A DNA stretch of 64,000 nt, taken from Marinobacterium weihaiense. GTDB lineage: Bacteria > Pseudomonadota > Gammaproteobacteria > Pseudomonadales > Balneatricaceae. The first letter of the stretch is position 1; every line of letters begins with the position of its first letter. The notes under the pieces were generated by a model that saw only the letters and a list, made by a program, of their open reading frames with translations, had not been told where the DNA came from and did not search any database. Made by a program: the position numbers and the translations under genes. Of the stretch, positions 8,688-16,894 are shown piece by piece. The stretch is from assembly GCF_019061305.1 (NCBI RefSeq), contig NZ_JAHQZT010000001.1, forward strand, positions 310,001-374,000. Direction: 5' to 3'.

Positions 8688-10121
8688 ATGAGAAGAACCA
8701 GCACGACCAGGTTAACGTCAATCACAGATGCCAAGGCCCGGAAGTTTCTGAATGACGCAAGCATTGGTGACAGCAAAGAGTTGCAGTGCGAGATGATCCC
8801 CGGCTTCCACTTATGTAAGCGAATCGGCGCAAAGGGCGTGACCGGCAACTGGCGGTTTCGTTATCGCAGTGCATCCGGCAAATCCCTGAAGATGCCGCTT
8901 GGCAAGTTCCCCAATATCGCCCCAGCCGCTGCGGCTGAACAGGCCGCGATGTTTCGTGCCGACATTCTGAACGGTATTGACCCCAAGCAGGTGATTGATG
9001 ACCGCAAGGCAGAACAGCGCCGCAAGGAGCAACAGGAGGCATCCCGCAAATTCCGCACCGTCCAGCAATATCTCGACGGGCCGTACACTGACCACCAGTC
9101 ACACAAGATCGACCAGGGAAAACACACCTTGAGCATTATCCGAAGTGGATTCAAGGCAGCGAGGCCTAAGCGGGGGCGCAAGAAGTACGAAGGGTTGCTT
9201 GATCGCGATATGGACAGCCTGAGCAAGGCCGACATCATCCATTGGCAGCGAATCCAATACGAGGACGGCTATGCACATGACACCGTGAAGCGAGCGTATG
9301 GCGCACTCAAGACTATGCTCAACCACGCAGTCGAACATGAATACCTGGAGCGCAACCCGCTGGATCGGGTAAGGCTGGCTCCACCGCCCGATAAGGAGCA
9401 GGAACGAATTACCAGTGGTGAGGTTGTCGAACGACGCCGCATGTTAACCCCGGATGAGCTGGCGCAGATCCATACCGGCATAGAGCGGTATAGCGAACAG
9501 CTACGACAAGAGCGCCGTAATAGCCGCGCCCACGGCAAGCCCCATCTACCCGACTTGGACGCCGTGCCCTACCCCCACTGGAGCATCCCATTTACATTGG
9601 TGGCAATGCACACCGGCTTGCGACCTGGCGATATTAGGACGCTGACATGGCAAGAGCTGAACCTACCCTTCAAGCGACTTACCAAAACACCCCGCAAGAC
9701 CCGCCACCATCCCGATCCTATGCAGATACGCCATACCCTGAGCGATGCTTTCAGTAACCAGATGACATTGTGGCACCAGCAGCAGGGATCATCTGCAACC
9801 GGATTGGTATTCCCATCTGAACGGACAGGCGGGGTAATGAGCAAAAAAGCGCATAACACGCACTGGGATCACATCATTGAGTTAGGCGAAGTCACGGAGA
9901 AGTTAGACTTCTACTGCCTGAGGCATCATTTCATAAGCAAGCTGGTGTCGGCTGGTATCCCGTTGCTAACCGTCGCGCACCTGGCCGGACACAAGTCCAC
10001 AGCGATGATCGAAAGGCACTATGGCCACCTAGCGCCGGATCAGGCAGCCAATGCCTTGGCCATGTTGAGCGAATCCCTGAGCGGCACCCCGGCAGACAGC
10101 GCCAGCAAGGACACAGGGTAA
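8688..10121 (+). CDS. Tyrosine-type site-specific integrase
   Basis: Catalyses integration and excision of the element at tRNA-Val. ATG 8688 is preferred to the upstream in-frame start because it gives the usual N-terminus, and the extension would overlap the TTCCCGA sites; the product has 477 residues. The N-terminal part resembles the arm-binding domain of P4-like integrases. The C-terminal catalytic domain shows Arg in HTGLRPGDI (about residue 311), the LRHHF box (about 411), the AHLAGH box, and the nucleophile Tyr in ERHYGHL (about 445). It sits beside the left att core, facing into the element. Confidence 0.93.
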   Translation: MRRTSTTRLTSITDAKARKFLNDASIGDSKELQCEMIPGFHLCKRIGAKGVTGNWRFRYRSASGKSLKMPLGKFPNIAPAAAAEQAAMFRADILNGIDPKQVIDDRKAEQRRKEQQEASRKFRTVQQYLDGPYTDHQSHKIDQGKHTLSIIRSGFKAARPKRGRKKYEGLLDRDMDSLSKADIIHWQRIQYEDGYAHDTVKRAYGALKTMLNHAVEHEYLERNPLDRVRLAPPPDKEQERITSGEVVERRRMLTPDELAQIHTGIERYSEQLRQERRNSRAHGKPHLPDLDAVPYPHWSIPFTLVAMHTGLRPGDIRTLTWQELNLPFKRLTKTPRKTRHHPDPMQIRHTLSDAFSNQMTLWHQQQGSSATGLVFPSERTGGVMSKKAHNTHWDHIIELGEVTEKLDFYCLRHHFISKLVSAGIPLLTVAHLAGHKSTAMIERHYGHLAPDQAANALAMLSESLSGTPADSASKDTG

Positions 10122-10195
10122 AGTTTGCGGCTTGAGGTCCTACAAGTCCTATGCCCATCAATCACTGAGCATATAGAAACGTTGCAAAATAAAGT

Positions 10196-10223
10196 TTGAT
10201 CTCATGGAACAACACTGTATAAA
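10196..10223 (+). promoter_or_regulatory. Candidate promoter of the replication gene cluster
   Basis: -35 TTGATC (10196-10201), 16-bp spacer, -10 TATAAA (10218-10223), placed 57 bases before the first ATG of the overlapping gene chain. A CCAATAAAATTGG palindrome lies just downstream and could be an operator. Confidence 0.45.
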
Positions 10224-10279
10224 ATCACACTGCCAATAAAATTGGCTGATTTATAACCAACTCAACACAGGAAAGTAAT

Positions 10280-10729
10280 ATGACAACAAAGACCATACTA
10301 CTTGGACCCTGCGACAATTCTTCCCACTCAACCAAAATCGCTGTGAAACGAAAGATCGTTTCGACTACACATAAATCAAACATGAAGAGCGTTACTGATA
10401 AGGCAGCAAAGGCAGCAAAGGCAGCAAAGGCAGCAAAGGCCGCAAGATTGTGTAGCAGACGTTTTCGCGAAATGTTTATCAAGCGTACGCGCCAGCGACA
10501 ATCATTGCTTGATCGAACACTGAATTCTGCGTGCGAAGGGGTGACACGCGCTATCTGTATCGTGGGCAACTCATCACGCTCAAAACGCAGCAGCCATACA
10601 AGCCGATTTGCAAGCTCCAGCGGCGCAGGCTCAAGCAGTGGAGACCCTGACCCAGAACCCGCACGACCGCGCTTAATCCCCCGCCTACTGGCCTCCCGCC
10701 TTGATGCTTTCAAGGAGGTGTTGGCATGA
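10280..10729 (+). CDS. Basic, low-complexity protein of unknown function
   Basis: 149 residues, strongly basic, with an internal run of KAA triplets (residues 41-55) followed by an Arg-rich segment and a Ser/Gly/Pro-rich stretch. I recognise no domain. Support for coding: an AGGAAAG ribosome site precedes the ATG, and its TGA overlaps the ATG of the AlpA-type gene (ATGA), as in the rest of this cluster. A long ORF on the opposite strand exists but lacks such context. It may bind nucleic acid through its basic segments; that is inference only. Confidence 0.5.
   Translation: MTTKTILLGPCDNSSHSTKIAVKRKIVSTTHKSNMKSVTDKAAKAAKAAKAAKAARLCSRRFREMFIKRTRQRQSLLDRTLNSACEGVTRAICIVGNSSRSKRSSHTSRFASSSGAGSSSGDPDPEPARPRLIPRLLASRLDAFKEVLA
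10400..10444 (+). repeat. 9-bp tandem repeat encoding KAA units
   Basis: Five units of AAGGCAGCA (the last one AAGGCCGCA) in frame within the 149-residue ORF. The unit length keeps frame, so copy-number change would lengthen or shorten the Lys-Ala-Ala tract. Confidence 0.85.
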
Positions 10730-10923
10730 ATAGCACACCCCAAATCGAATTACTGCGTACCAAGCAGGCAGCCGCCTATATCGGTGTTAGCCGCACTGGC
10801 TTATGGCGTCTTGAGCAAACAGACCCTACATTCCCGCGAAAAATCGTTCTGAGCAGTCGTTGTGTTGGCTGGCGCAAATCCTCGCTTGACGCATGGATGG
10901 CTAGCAAGGAGGGAGCAGCATGA
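10726..10923 (+). CDS. AlpA-family regulator / excisionase-like protein
   Basis: 65 residues with a MerR-like helix-turn-helix typical of AlpA/excisionase proteins: LLRTKQAAAYIGVSRTGLWR followed by the wing PRKIVLSSRCVGWRKSSLDAW. Members of this family activate integrase or act as directionality factors in P4- and CP4-57-like elements. It overlaps the gene before and the gene after by ATGA, with AAGGAGG 10 bases before its ATG. Identity as a small HTH protein is secure; its precise target is unknown. Confidence 0.85.
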   Translation: MNSTPQIELLRTKQAAAYIGVSRTGLWRLEQTDPTFPRKIVLSSRCVGWRKSSLDAWMASKEGAA

Positions 10924-11057
10924 GAAAGGAAGCAGCGACCCACACCACACAGGCCGCCGCCGTCAAGCAGATGCTCATTATAGCATTGACCGGCTGGCCT
11001 ATCGAAACCGCGACCGTCCTTTTCGTGACTGCTATTCACTGGGGGTTGATTCGATGA
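10920..11057 (+). CDS. Small ORF linking alpA-like and primase genes
   Basis: 45 codons. Its ATG overlaps the AlpA stop (ATGA at 10920-10923), and its TGA overlaps the ATG of the primase gene (ATGA at 11054-11057). The middle (MLIIALTGWPIETATVLFV) is hydrophobic. I do not recognise it. The exact stop-start overlaps on both sides are the main argument that it is translated. Confidence 0.5.
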   Translation: MRKEAATHTTQAAAVKQMLIIALTGWPIETATVLFVTAIHWGLIR

Positions 11058-11935
11058 GTAACCATATCCACGACTTCACGCAGTTCATGGCCGACCATGG
11101 CATCCAAACCCGCGCGGCTATCACCGATGATGGCGTGCTTCACCGCATCCACGTTGACGGCGACAAGCCGGGCACTCTGAATGGCTGGTACGTTCTGCAT
11201 GGCGATGGCATCCCGGCTGGTGAGTTTGGAAGCTGGCGCACGGGCATCCAAGCAACCTGGAGCGCCAAGCCCGATGGTGAGATGACACACCAGGAACGCA
11301 AGAAACACCGCGACCGGCTGAAGCAGATGCGCCTGCAACGCGATACTGAACGCCAACAACGCCAGCAACAAACTGCCGACCAGGCTGCAAGGCTCTGGAG
11401 TGACGCCACAAGCGCCGATCCAGCGCACCCCTACCTGAGCCGCAAGGGAATCCAGCCGCACCATCTGCGCCAGCATGGCGAACTGCTGCTAGTGCCGATG
11501 ATCGATGCAACAGGCGCACTCTGGAACCTGCAACGCATCTGCCCGGACGGCACCAAGCGATTCATGGCCGGTGGCCGGGTATCGGGCTGTTTTACACTGT
11601 TTGGCGACCTGAGCGCCGGGCCGGTATATGTCGCGGAAGGCGTTGCAACGGGCGCAACCATCCATGAGCAAAGCGGGCTGCCGACCGTCTGCGCCATGAA
11701 TGCGGGCAACCTGCTGCCTGTCTGTACCGCCCTGGCCGATCCCGAGCGCCAGCTTACCGTCTGCGCGGATAACGATCACCGCACCCAAGGCAACCCCGGT
11801 ATCACCAAGGGCCGTGAAGCTGCCGCTGCTGTTGGAGCGGGTTTAACCTGGCCTGATCCATGCGGGCTGGGCTGCACCTGCACCGACTTCAACGACGTGG
11901 CGCACTGCGCGAAGGCTCAGGGGGTGGCAGCATGA
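11054..11935 (+). CDS. Toprim-domain primase-like protein
   Basis: 293 residues starting at ATG 11054 (MSNHIHDFTQF); a longer in-frame ORF from 10862 would run over the AlpA gene and is not credible. The central part resembles the DUF7146/primase region (PAHPYLSRKGI). The C-terminal half carries a Toprim domain with PVYVAEGVATGATIHE (about residues 190-205, catalytic Glu) and TVCADND (about 235). Such proteins prime DNA synthesis for P4-like and other integrative elements. It is coupled to the DUF927 helicase gene by an ATGA overlap. Confidence 0.85.
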   Translation: MSNHIHDFTQFMADHGIQTRAAITDDGVLHRIHVDGDKPGTLNGWYVLHGDGIPAGEFGSWRTGIQATWSAKPDGEMTHQERKKHRDRLKQMRLQRDTERQQRQQQTADQAARLWSDATSADPAHPYLSRKGIQPHHLRQHGELLLVPMIDATGALWNLQRICPDGTKRFMAGGRVSGCFTLFGDLSAGPVYVAEGVATGATIHEQSGLPTVCAMNAGNLLPVCTALADPERQLTVCADNDHRTQGNPGITKGREAAAAVGAGLTWPDPCGLGCTCTDFNDVAHCAKAQGVAA

Positions 11936-13833
11936 ATACAGCTATCGACCTGAAGCCAAGAGAGCGGTTCGAAGGTGTCCCCAAAGGCTACACCTGCACC
12001 AGCAAAGGCGTTGTTCAGTTAGGGGATGATGACAAGCACACAACGATCACCACCCGGCCAATCGTGGTAAGGGCTGAAAGCCACGACAACGATAGTCGGA
12101 ACTGGGGTGTTCAGCTTTGGTGGCTCGATAAGAAAGGCCGCGAACATGAGCGCATCATTCCGAAGCGTCTATTTCATGCGGCACCGGCAGAGCTGGCGCA
12201 AGTCCTGGCCGATGAAGGACTGCCGATTGCGCCCGGTGCTGAGCGTAAGTTGCTGGTGTATCTCAACTTGTTTAATGCAAAGCAGTGGCTGATCGCTGCC
12301 GACCGTACCGGCTGGCTGAATGGTGCCTTTGTCATGCCCCTGGAAACACTGCGCGAACCTGAAGGTGAACGGATTGTGTACCAGCCTGCGCAACTATCCA
12401 ACCATACCCGCGTTATGCGCCGGAAGGGTTCGCTTGAGCAGTGGCAGGACGGCATCAAGGACGTGTCACCGCTGATTCAGTTTCTGGTGTGCGCCAGCTT
12501 GAGTGCCCCCGTCCGATACTTATGTGATGTTGAGTCTGGTGGCTTTCATATATGGGGCGAAACATCGCATGGCAAATCCACCGCCTTGCAGGTGGCGGCA
12601 AGCTGCTGGGGCAATGGTGCTGATCCACAAAAGTTTGGCGGGGGTGAGTGCTATATCAACCGTTGGAACGCCACAGATAATGCACTAGAAGCCAAATGCG
12701 AGATGCACAACGACTTGCCTATGATCGTGGACGAAATCGGGGAGAACGATTCCAAAGCCTTTGGCAGCACTATCTACAAGATATTCTCAGGCACTGGCAG
12801 AGATCGCAGTCAAGTCTGTGGCGGGCTGCGCGACTCGAAAAGCTGGCGTGTGTCTGTACTGAGTGCCGGTGAAATCGCGGTTGCCGACTTCATTCAGCAA
12901 GGTGGCGGCAAGGTGAAAGGCGGGCAACTGGTGCGCCTGATCGATATTGACGTGGCTAAGGCTCCACCTATTACGCGGGATGCCGAAGAATCCAATACAC
13001 TCAAACAGCACTGCGCCGATCACTACGGCATGGCTGGCCCTGAGTTGCTGGAACGTGTCTCTGATCTGACTGAAGGCTGGAAAGAGCTGGATTATTTGCT
13101 GCTTGGCCCTGCTGATACCCCGCTGGCGCACCGGGCACGGCAACGCTTTGCACTGGTATGGCATACCGGGTTGATCGCCATAAAAGCAGGTGTACTGCCT
13201 TGGCAGGAAGCCGACATTCTGGATGCGGTACGGATAGCCTATGGCATTTGGCTTGAGCAGATCAGCACCGTGTCGGATGAGCATAGAGGCATCGTGAACG
13301 TGATGAATTTCATCCTTGCCAATGAAAGCCGGTTTGAAACAGGCAACGAGCAACACCCCGTCCGTGATCGTGTCGGCTGGATCAGAGACGGACGATATTG
13401 CTTTAGTCTGGCCGGGTTCAAAGAAGCCTGCGCGGGCGTGAATGAAGGCCAAACCAAGCAGGCATTGAATGATGCTAACCTGCTGCACCGTACCGCGAAC
13501 CTGACAGCCCGTATTCGAGTGAACGGCCAAACCACTAACGTAGTCGCCGTTAAGGCTGAGATTCTGTCTTGGGGGGCAGATTCCACCAGTAGCACCAGTA
13601 GCGCCAGTAGCACACCAGCAACCACGCGGGATGTAGCCGCTACCGCCCCACAAGGGCAAGCAGTAGCACCAGTAGCGCAAACGGTGAATCAGGACACCCC
13701 TGCTACCGCTGCTACTGGTGTGCATACCCAAGCAGTAGCACCTGAAAGCCCCGCCGTTACTGGGGTGCTACCGCCGCTACTGCCGCTACCGCCTGAAAAC
13801 GATCAGCCAATAAAATATCGGGAGGGTTTCTGA
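11932..13833 (+). CDS. DUF927 P-loop helicase-like protein
   Basis: 633 residues from ATG 11932. DUF927 proteins are P-loop ATPases found in integrative elements and SCC-type cassettes, probably helicases acting in element replication. The Walker A GETSHGKST lies at about residues 209-217 and a Walker B-like PMIVDEIGE about 60 residues later. The last 110 residues are a Ser/Thr/Ala/Pro-rich linker whose DNA repeats AGTAGC and ACCAGTAGC words. Its TGA overlaps the next ATG by one base. With the Toprim protein it forms the likely replication module. Confidence 0.87.
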   Translation: MNTAIDLKPRERFEGVPKGYTCTSKGVVQLGDDDKHTTITTRPIVVRAESHDNDSRNWGVQLWWLDKKGREHERIIPKRLFHAAPAELAQVLADEGLPIAPGAERKLLVYLNLFNAKQWLIAADRTGWLNGAFVMPLETLREPEGERIVYQPAQLSNHTRVMRRKGSLEQWQDGIKDVSPLIQFLVCASLSAPVRYLCDVESGGFHIWGETSHGKSTALQVAASCWGNGADPQKFGGGECYINRWNATDNALEAKCEMHNDLPMIVDEIGENDSKAFGSTIYKIFSGTGRDRSQVCGGLRDSKSWRVSVLSAGEIAVADFIQQGGGKVKGGQLVRLIDIDVAKAPPITRDAEESNTLKQHCADHYGMAGPELLERVSDLTEGWKELDYLLLGPADTPLAHRARQRFALVWHTGLIAIKAGVLPWQEADILDAVRIAYGIWLEQISTVSDEHRGIVNVMNFILANESRFETGNEQHPVRDRVGWIRDGRYCFSLAGFKEACAGVNEGQTKQALNDANLLHRTANLTARIRVNGQTTNVVAVKAEILSWGADSTSSTSSASSTPATTRDVAATAPQGQAVAPVAQTVNQDTPATAATGVHTQAVAPESPAVTGVLPPLLPLPPENDQPIKYREGF

Positions 13834-14243
13834 TGGGACTGGCCACCGTACTGACTGAACGCGGTATTGATCTGTTGATTGAAGGCGATCAACTGATAGT
13901 GGAGTCACCCACTCCATTGACGGATGAGCTACGCGCCTTTGTTCGTGCCCATAAGCAACAACTACTCGATGAGCTGCGCGGCAACCCTGCTGCCAACGAC
14001 TCAGGCGTGATGCTGTACTGCGCCGCTGATCTTGATCTGCCGATGTTGCCCGGCAACCCCGGAGATGCTGAGTTCATCAACAAGGCTTTAGAGCACTGTT
14101 CGTCTGAATGGCGGCACCAGCTGCTGACTGAGTACCGGGCAAAGTGGCTAACCGCTGCTGGATCACCTGAGCTGTTAGAGCACCAGCGCGACAATGCAGG
14201 CCGGTTTGCTGCTAACACCTGGCTGCGGACGCGGCTGCACTAA
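13833..14243 (+). CDS. Small protein with TubC_N-like docking domain
   Basis: 136 residues. The N-terminal 50 (ATVLTERGIDLLIEGDQLIV, then LTDELRAFVRAHKQQLLDEL) resemble the TubC N-terminal docking domain, a protein-protein interaction fold known from NRPS/PKS proteins and also seen in mobile-element proteins. The C-terminal half is unassigned. It begins one base inside the DUF927 stop, so it may tether a partner in the replication complex (inference). The last 19 codons are duplicated, with changes, at 16739-16798. Confidence 0.6.
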   Translation: MGLATVLTERGIDLLIEGDQLIVESPTPLTDELRAFVRAHKQQLLDELRGNPAANDSGVMLYCAADLDLPMLPGNPGDAEFINKALEHCSSEWRHQLLTEYRAKWLTAAGSPELLEHQRDNAGRFAANTWLRTRLH

Positions 14244-14451
14244 CCCAACCAGGGCTGCTGATCTGGTGGCCCTTTTACTTGGCCCTGAATCAGCCACAGC
14301 GCCAGCAGGAACGCCGCTTTCCGTTGGCTCCACCGTTGGCCCTTCCGCATACACCAAAGCCCGCCACAGGGCTTAGAGTGGCCTGCTGATCTTGCTCACA
14401 CTTCAAATGCGACCAAGCCGGTAATGGCTGGTTTTCAAATCTGACCATTGC

Positions 14452-14619
14452 TTACCGGGCTGGCGCTTCAGATTCTGGCCGCTGATCTGGGGTGCCCTGT
14501 TCCGGGGCCTCCTTCCCTGCCGGTTGCCGGTCCTCATCCTGAAGCATGAGCGTTAAGCACCGCACACCGCCCTGCCGTTCCTGCTGCTTGCCTTCCGGCT
14601 TGTCTGTCGGATTGCTCAT
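14452..14619 (-). CDS. Possible small hydrophilic protein
   Basis: 55 codons from ATG 14619 (MSNPTDKPEGKQQERQ), with AAGGGG 6 nt upstream of the start. It is polar and Pro/Glu/Arg-rich and belongs to no family I recognise. It is the only ORF in this stretch with a reasonable ribosome site, and it points opposite to its neighbours. A chance ORF remains quite possible. Confidence 0.35.
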   Translation of the reverse strand: MSNPTDKPEGKQQERQGGVRCLTLMLQDEDRQPAGKEAPEQGTPDQRPESEAPAR

Positions 14620-16315
14620 CCTGTTACCCCTTCTGGATTTCAAATCTGATTGCGCGTAAGCCGACACCCTGCCCCGGCACACTGCTGGCGCTGGAATACC
14701 GTATCCTTTCAGGCTTCATCCTCCACTGGAGGACGAAAGCCGACACAGAAGCCGACACCTGAACAGCAGCAAAGCCGACACACCCGGCCCCCGGCCAAAG
14801 CCTGACCTGCTATTGCTCATCCTGCCACAAACCTCACCCGCTGGCGCTCTGCTACCTTACAAAACCTGACATGGCTGGCGCTGGGCTACTTCAAAAAACT
14901 TCAGTCCTGAAGCCTGTTGAGCTACTTCAGAAAACTCCAGTCCAGAACCGGTGAGGGCCAAGCCCATAACCTGAAAAAACCTGACATGGCAAACGGGATC
15001 ACTCCAGATAGAAAGTCCCCAACCGGGGACGCATGAGTCCCCAAAGCGGGACTATTCAGCCGGGCATTACTGCCGATCAGCACCGCAAAGGTTCCGCAAA
15101 ACCGGAACTATTGTTCCGTGAACCTGGAACTTTCGCCTGCCAATCAACCAACGATCAACCAAGCCGAATCCCAGCAGTAGCAGGCAACAGGACAGATCGA
15201 CAGCACCGCTACCAACCAACGATCAACCAACGGATCAAGCAATACCGCCACCAGTACGCAACGGCAAAACTACCGAATCGGTACTTTTGAGCAGCAGTCC
15301 ACTACAGGAAAATGGCAGTGACCCATTGACCTGATTTTTCAGGTGAATGACTAAGCCGGGTTTTCGGCTGAGTGACTGGCCCGAAATATCGGGTGAGCGA
15401 CCCACACAGATTTGAAATCCGGATGGGCCTCCTCAGAATTGAGGACACCCAAGGCCATTACAGATACTTTGGGAAGTCCGGGCCAAGACTTCAGGCGATC
15501 CTGGCAATCACCTCCCATTTGCTGAACCTAATCATGAAGCCAGAGATCAGGCCACGAACCCATCGGGCCAAAGCAATGCAAATGTAGCACAGCAGATACC
15601 CCCGTTCTGAAACGAGCGCAGATTTTGCGCCAGCTTCCGGAGTTACCCGATTCCGGGTAGAGAAATACCCGATACCGGAATCACTCCAGCCGACACACCT
15701 ATCGACACACCAACGGCACACATGCTGCCCGGCCACTGCTGCTGATTATCCAGCAGTGCCCTTTCCCTCAACCTGAGTAAAAGCCCGGAACCAGCTTCCT
15801 CAGATTGAGGAAGTTCCCGATATTCCGGGAGCGTAACTGCTGGCACATATCCAACATGCCAACTCCCGCCGATGGCGGAAGTTAATCAGAGCACAGGCAA
15901 CATCCACCAATGGTGGAAGTTAATCAGGCTATCACTCAGTCAACGATCAACTCCCCCCAATGGGGGAAGTTAAGAAGCCGACCAACTTCCTTCATTGCAG
16001 GAAGTTACCAGAACGCCACCAGAGCGCCGATCTGTTGCGGGTATGCTGGCACATGGATCAACAACGAGAGGAGCGCACAGGGCGAAATAGGCCAGTGCTG
16101 GCGCTGGATACCAGCAAGGAGGGAACGAAACGTGACACCCCATCGAACGATTCCGATATTGGGTAGATTCAGGCCGGAGTCGCAAAGCACGACACCAGAT
16201 CGCAAAGGGATCTCTGAAACGGAGCCCCCCACCGGCAGTAGCTTGACCAGCTCCAGCCATAATCGAGGGGTGAACGAATTAGGCACCCTGTTGGCCAGTG
16301 GCATTACAGTAATGG
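14620..16315. repeat. Array of small palindromes and paired repeats, non-coding
   Basis: About 1.7 kb with no convincing gene and at least 20 short inverted repeats (arms 5-8 bp, loops 1-9 nt). Clear ones are at 14719-14733, 15015-15030, 15037-15052, 15091-15108, 15113-15130, 15271-15283, 15329-15344, 15354-15369, 15379-15394, 15431-15444, 15616-15630, 15644-15659, 15734-15758, 15795-15813, 15815-15830, 15866-15878, 15903-15917, 15954-15966, 15984-16006 and 16302-16314. Neighbouring palindromes often come as relatives with fixed spacing: 22 bp for 15015/15037, 15091/15113 and 15644/15666, and 25 bp for 15329/15354/15379. The last triplet shares a GARYGAC linker. Direct words (AGCCGACAC, AACGATCAAC, AAAACCTGACATGGC) also recur. 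It could be an origin, a transfer or recombination region, or an array of protein sites; the function is unknown. Confidence 0.75.
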
Positions 16316-16320
16316 GTAAA

Positions 16321-16590
16321 GTACGAACAGGAGTTCGAACAAGTTTGGTACGAATTAGAGTTCGAACCAACCGGGCAAGGTACGCAGTGAAGTACGCAGC
16401 AAATCGGTATGTATTCAGGTGCGCACCGGCATGGTTAACAGTCGAAGTTAACACCGGAGCTAACACCTCCATGCGCACGGATGGAAACACCCTCAGGCGC
16501 ACGACAAACCCGGTATCCACTAATCTGGTATCCAGGCCGGTATCCATGGAAACAAAGGCATGACGCAACACCGTTGCACTCAAACGCAAC
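16321..16590. repeat. 7-mer repeat ladder, left copy
   Basis: Related 7-mers begin at 16321, 16333, 16348, 16360 (GTACGAA/GTTCGAA), 16380, 16392, 16407, 16419 (GTACGCA, GTATGTA, GTGCGCA) and 16434, 16447, 16459 (GTTAACA/GCTAACA). Spacing alternates 12 and 15 bp within each group of four. Three GGTATCCA words follow at 16512, 16527 and 16539 (again 15 and 12), then ACGCAAC/GTTGCA words to 16590. The same word series in the same order recurs at 25859-26280. The layout resembles iterons, but the word changes stepwise along the array. Confidence 0.85.
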
Positions 16591-16738
16591 AGGGCCACGC
16601 GGGAGACAGCCAGACTGATGCAACTACAGGTGCAACCGCTTAAATACACCAGGCTGGTTAATATCTGACTGACTGGTGTCACAGGACGGGCATAAGCATT
16701 GGTGGCCGCTTATGACATTCACCACCGGCACAAAGCGC
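16591..16738. other. Intergenic stretch after the left ladder
   Basis: Between the ladder and the duplicated gene tail I see no gene. It holds short repeated words (TGCAAC, CTGACTGACTGG) and no clear promoter. Confidence 0.4.
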
Positions 16739-16798
16739 CAGCGTGACAATGCAGGTCGGTTTGCTGCCAACACCTGGCTGAGGGCAAGACTGCACTGA
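16739..16798 (+). pseudogene. Duplicated 3' tail of the TubC_N-like gene
   Basis: Twenty codons (QRDNAGRFAANTWLRARLH then stop) almost repeat the end of the 136-residue protein at 14184-14243, with several base changes and one amino-acid change (T to A). No start or upstream homologous sequence remains. The palindrome array thus lies between two copies of the same gene end, as if a block had been inserted at or swapped next to that 3' end. Confidence 0.8.
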
Positions 16799-16894
16799 TT
16801 ACGGTGCCAAGGATGGTGCCACCCCCTACCCCCTCTCTGCCCAAGCGGCTATAGTTGCCTGTCATATATACGCTACACGCAGGACGCACGCTTC

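Noticed and set aside
10208..10232. LexA (SOS) box before the replication genes
   Set aside because: CTGTATAAAATCACACTG starts well, but the second half is CTG rather than the required CAG at the right spacing.
10225..10743. 172-codon minus-strand ORF opposite the (KAA)n gene
   Set aside because: It is the complement of the repeat tract (AAF repeats), has no ribosome context, and opposes the overlapping plus-strand gene chain.
15372..15587. 71-codon ORF inside the palindrome array
   Set aside because: The composition looks passably protein-like (FEIRMGLLRIEDTQG), but there is no ribosome site and it begins inside the 25-bp hairpin repeats. Kept out for lack of support.
15910..16563. 217-codon plus-strand ORF and a 225-codon minus-strand ORF through the repeat ladder
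   Set aside because: Both arise because the repeat spacings 12 and 15 are multiples of three. Neither has a ribosome site, and the second ladder copy breaks the frame with gaps of 28 and 14 bases.
14620..16600. CRISPR array or integron attC cassette array
   Set aside because: There is no constant repeat with unique spacers, and no GTTRRRY/RYYYAAC core sites or integrase of the integron type. The GTTAACA and GTTAATC words do not fit the attC consensus.
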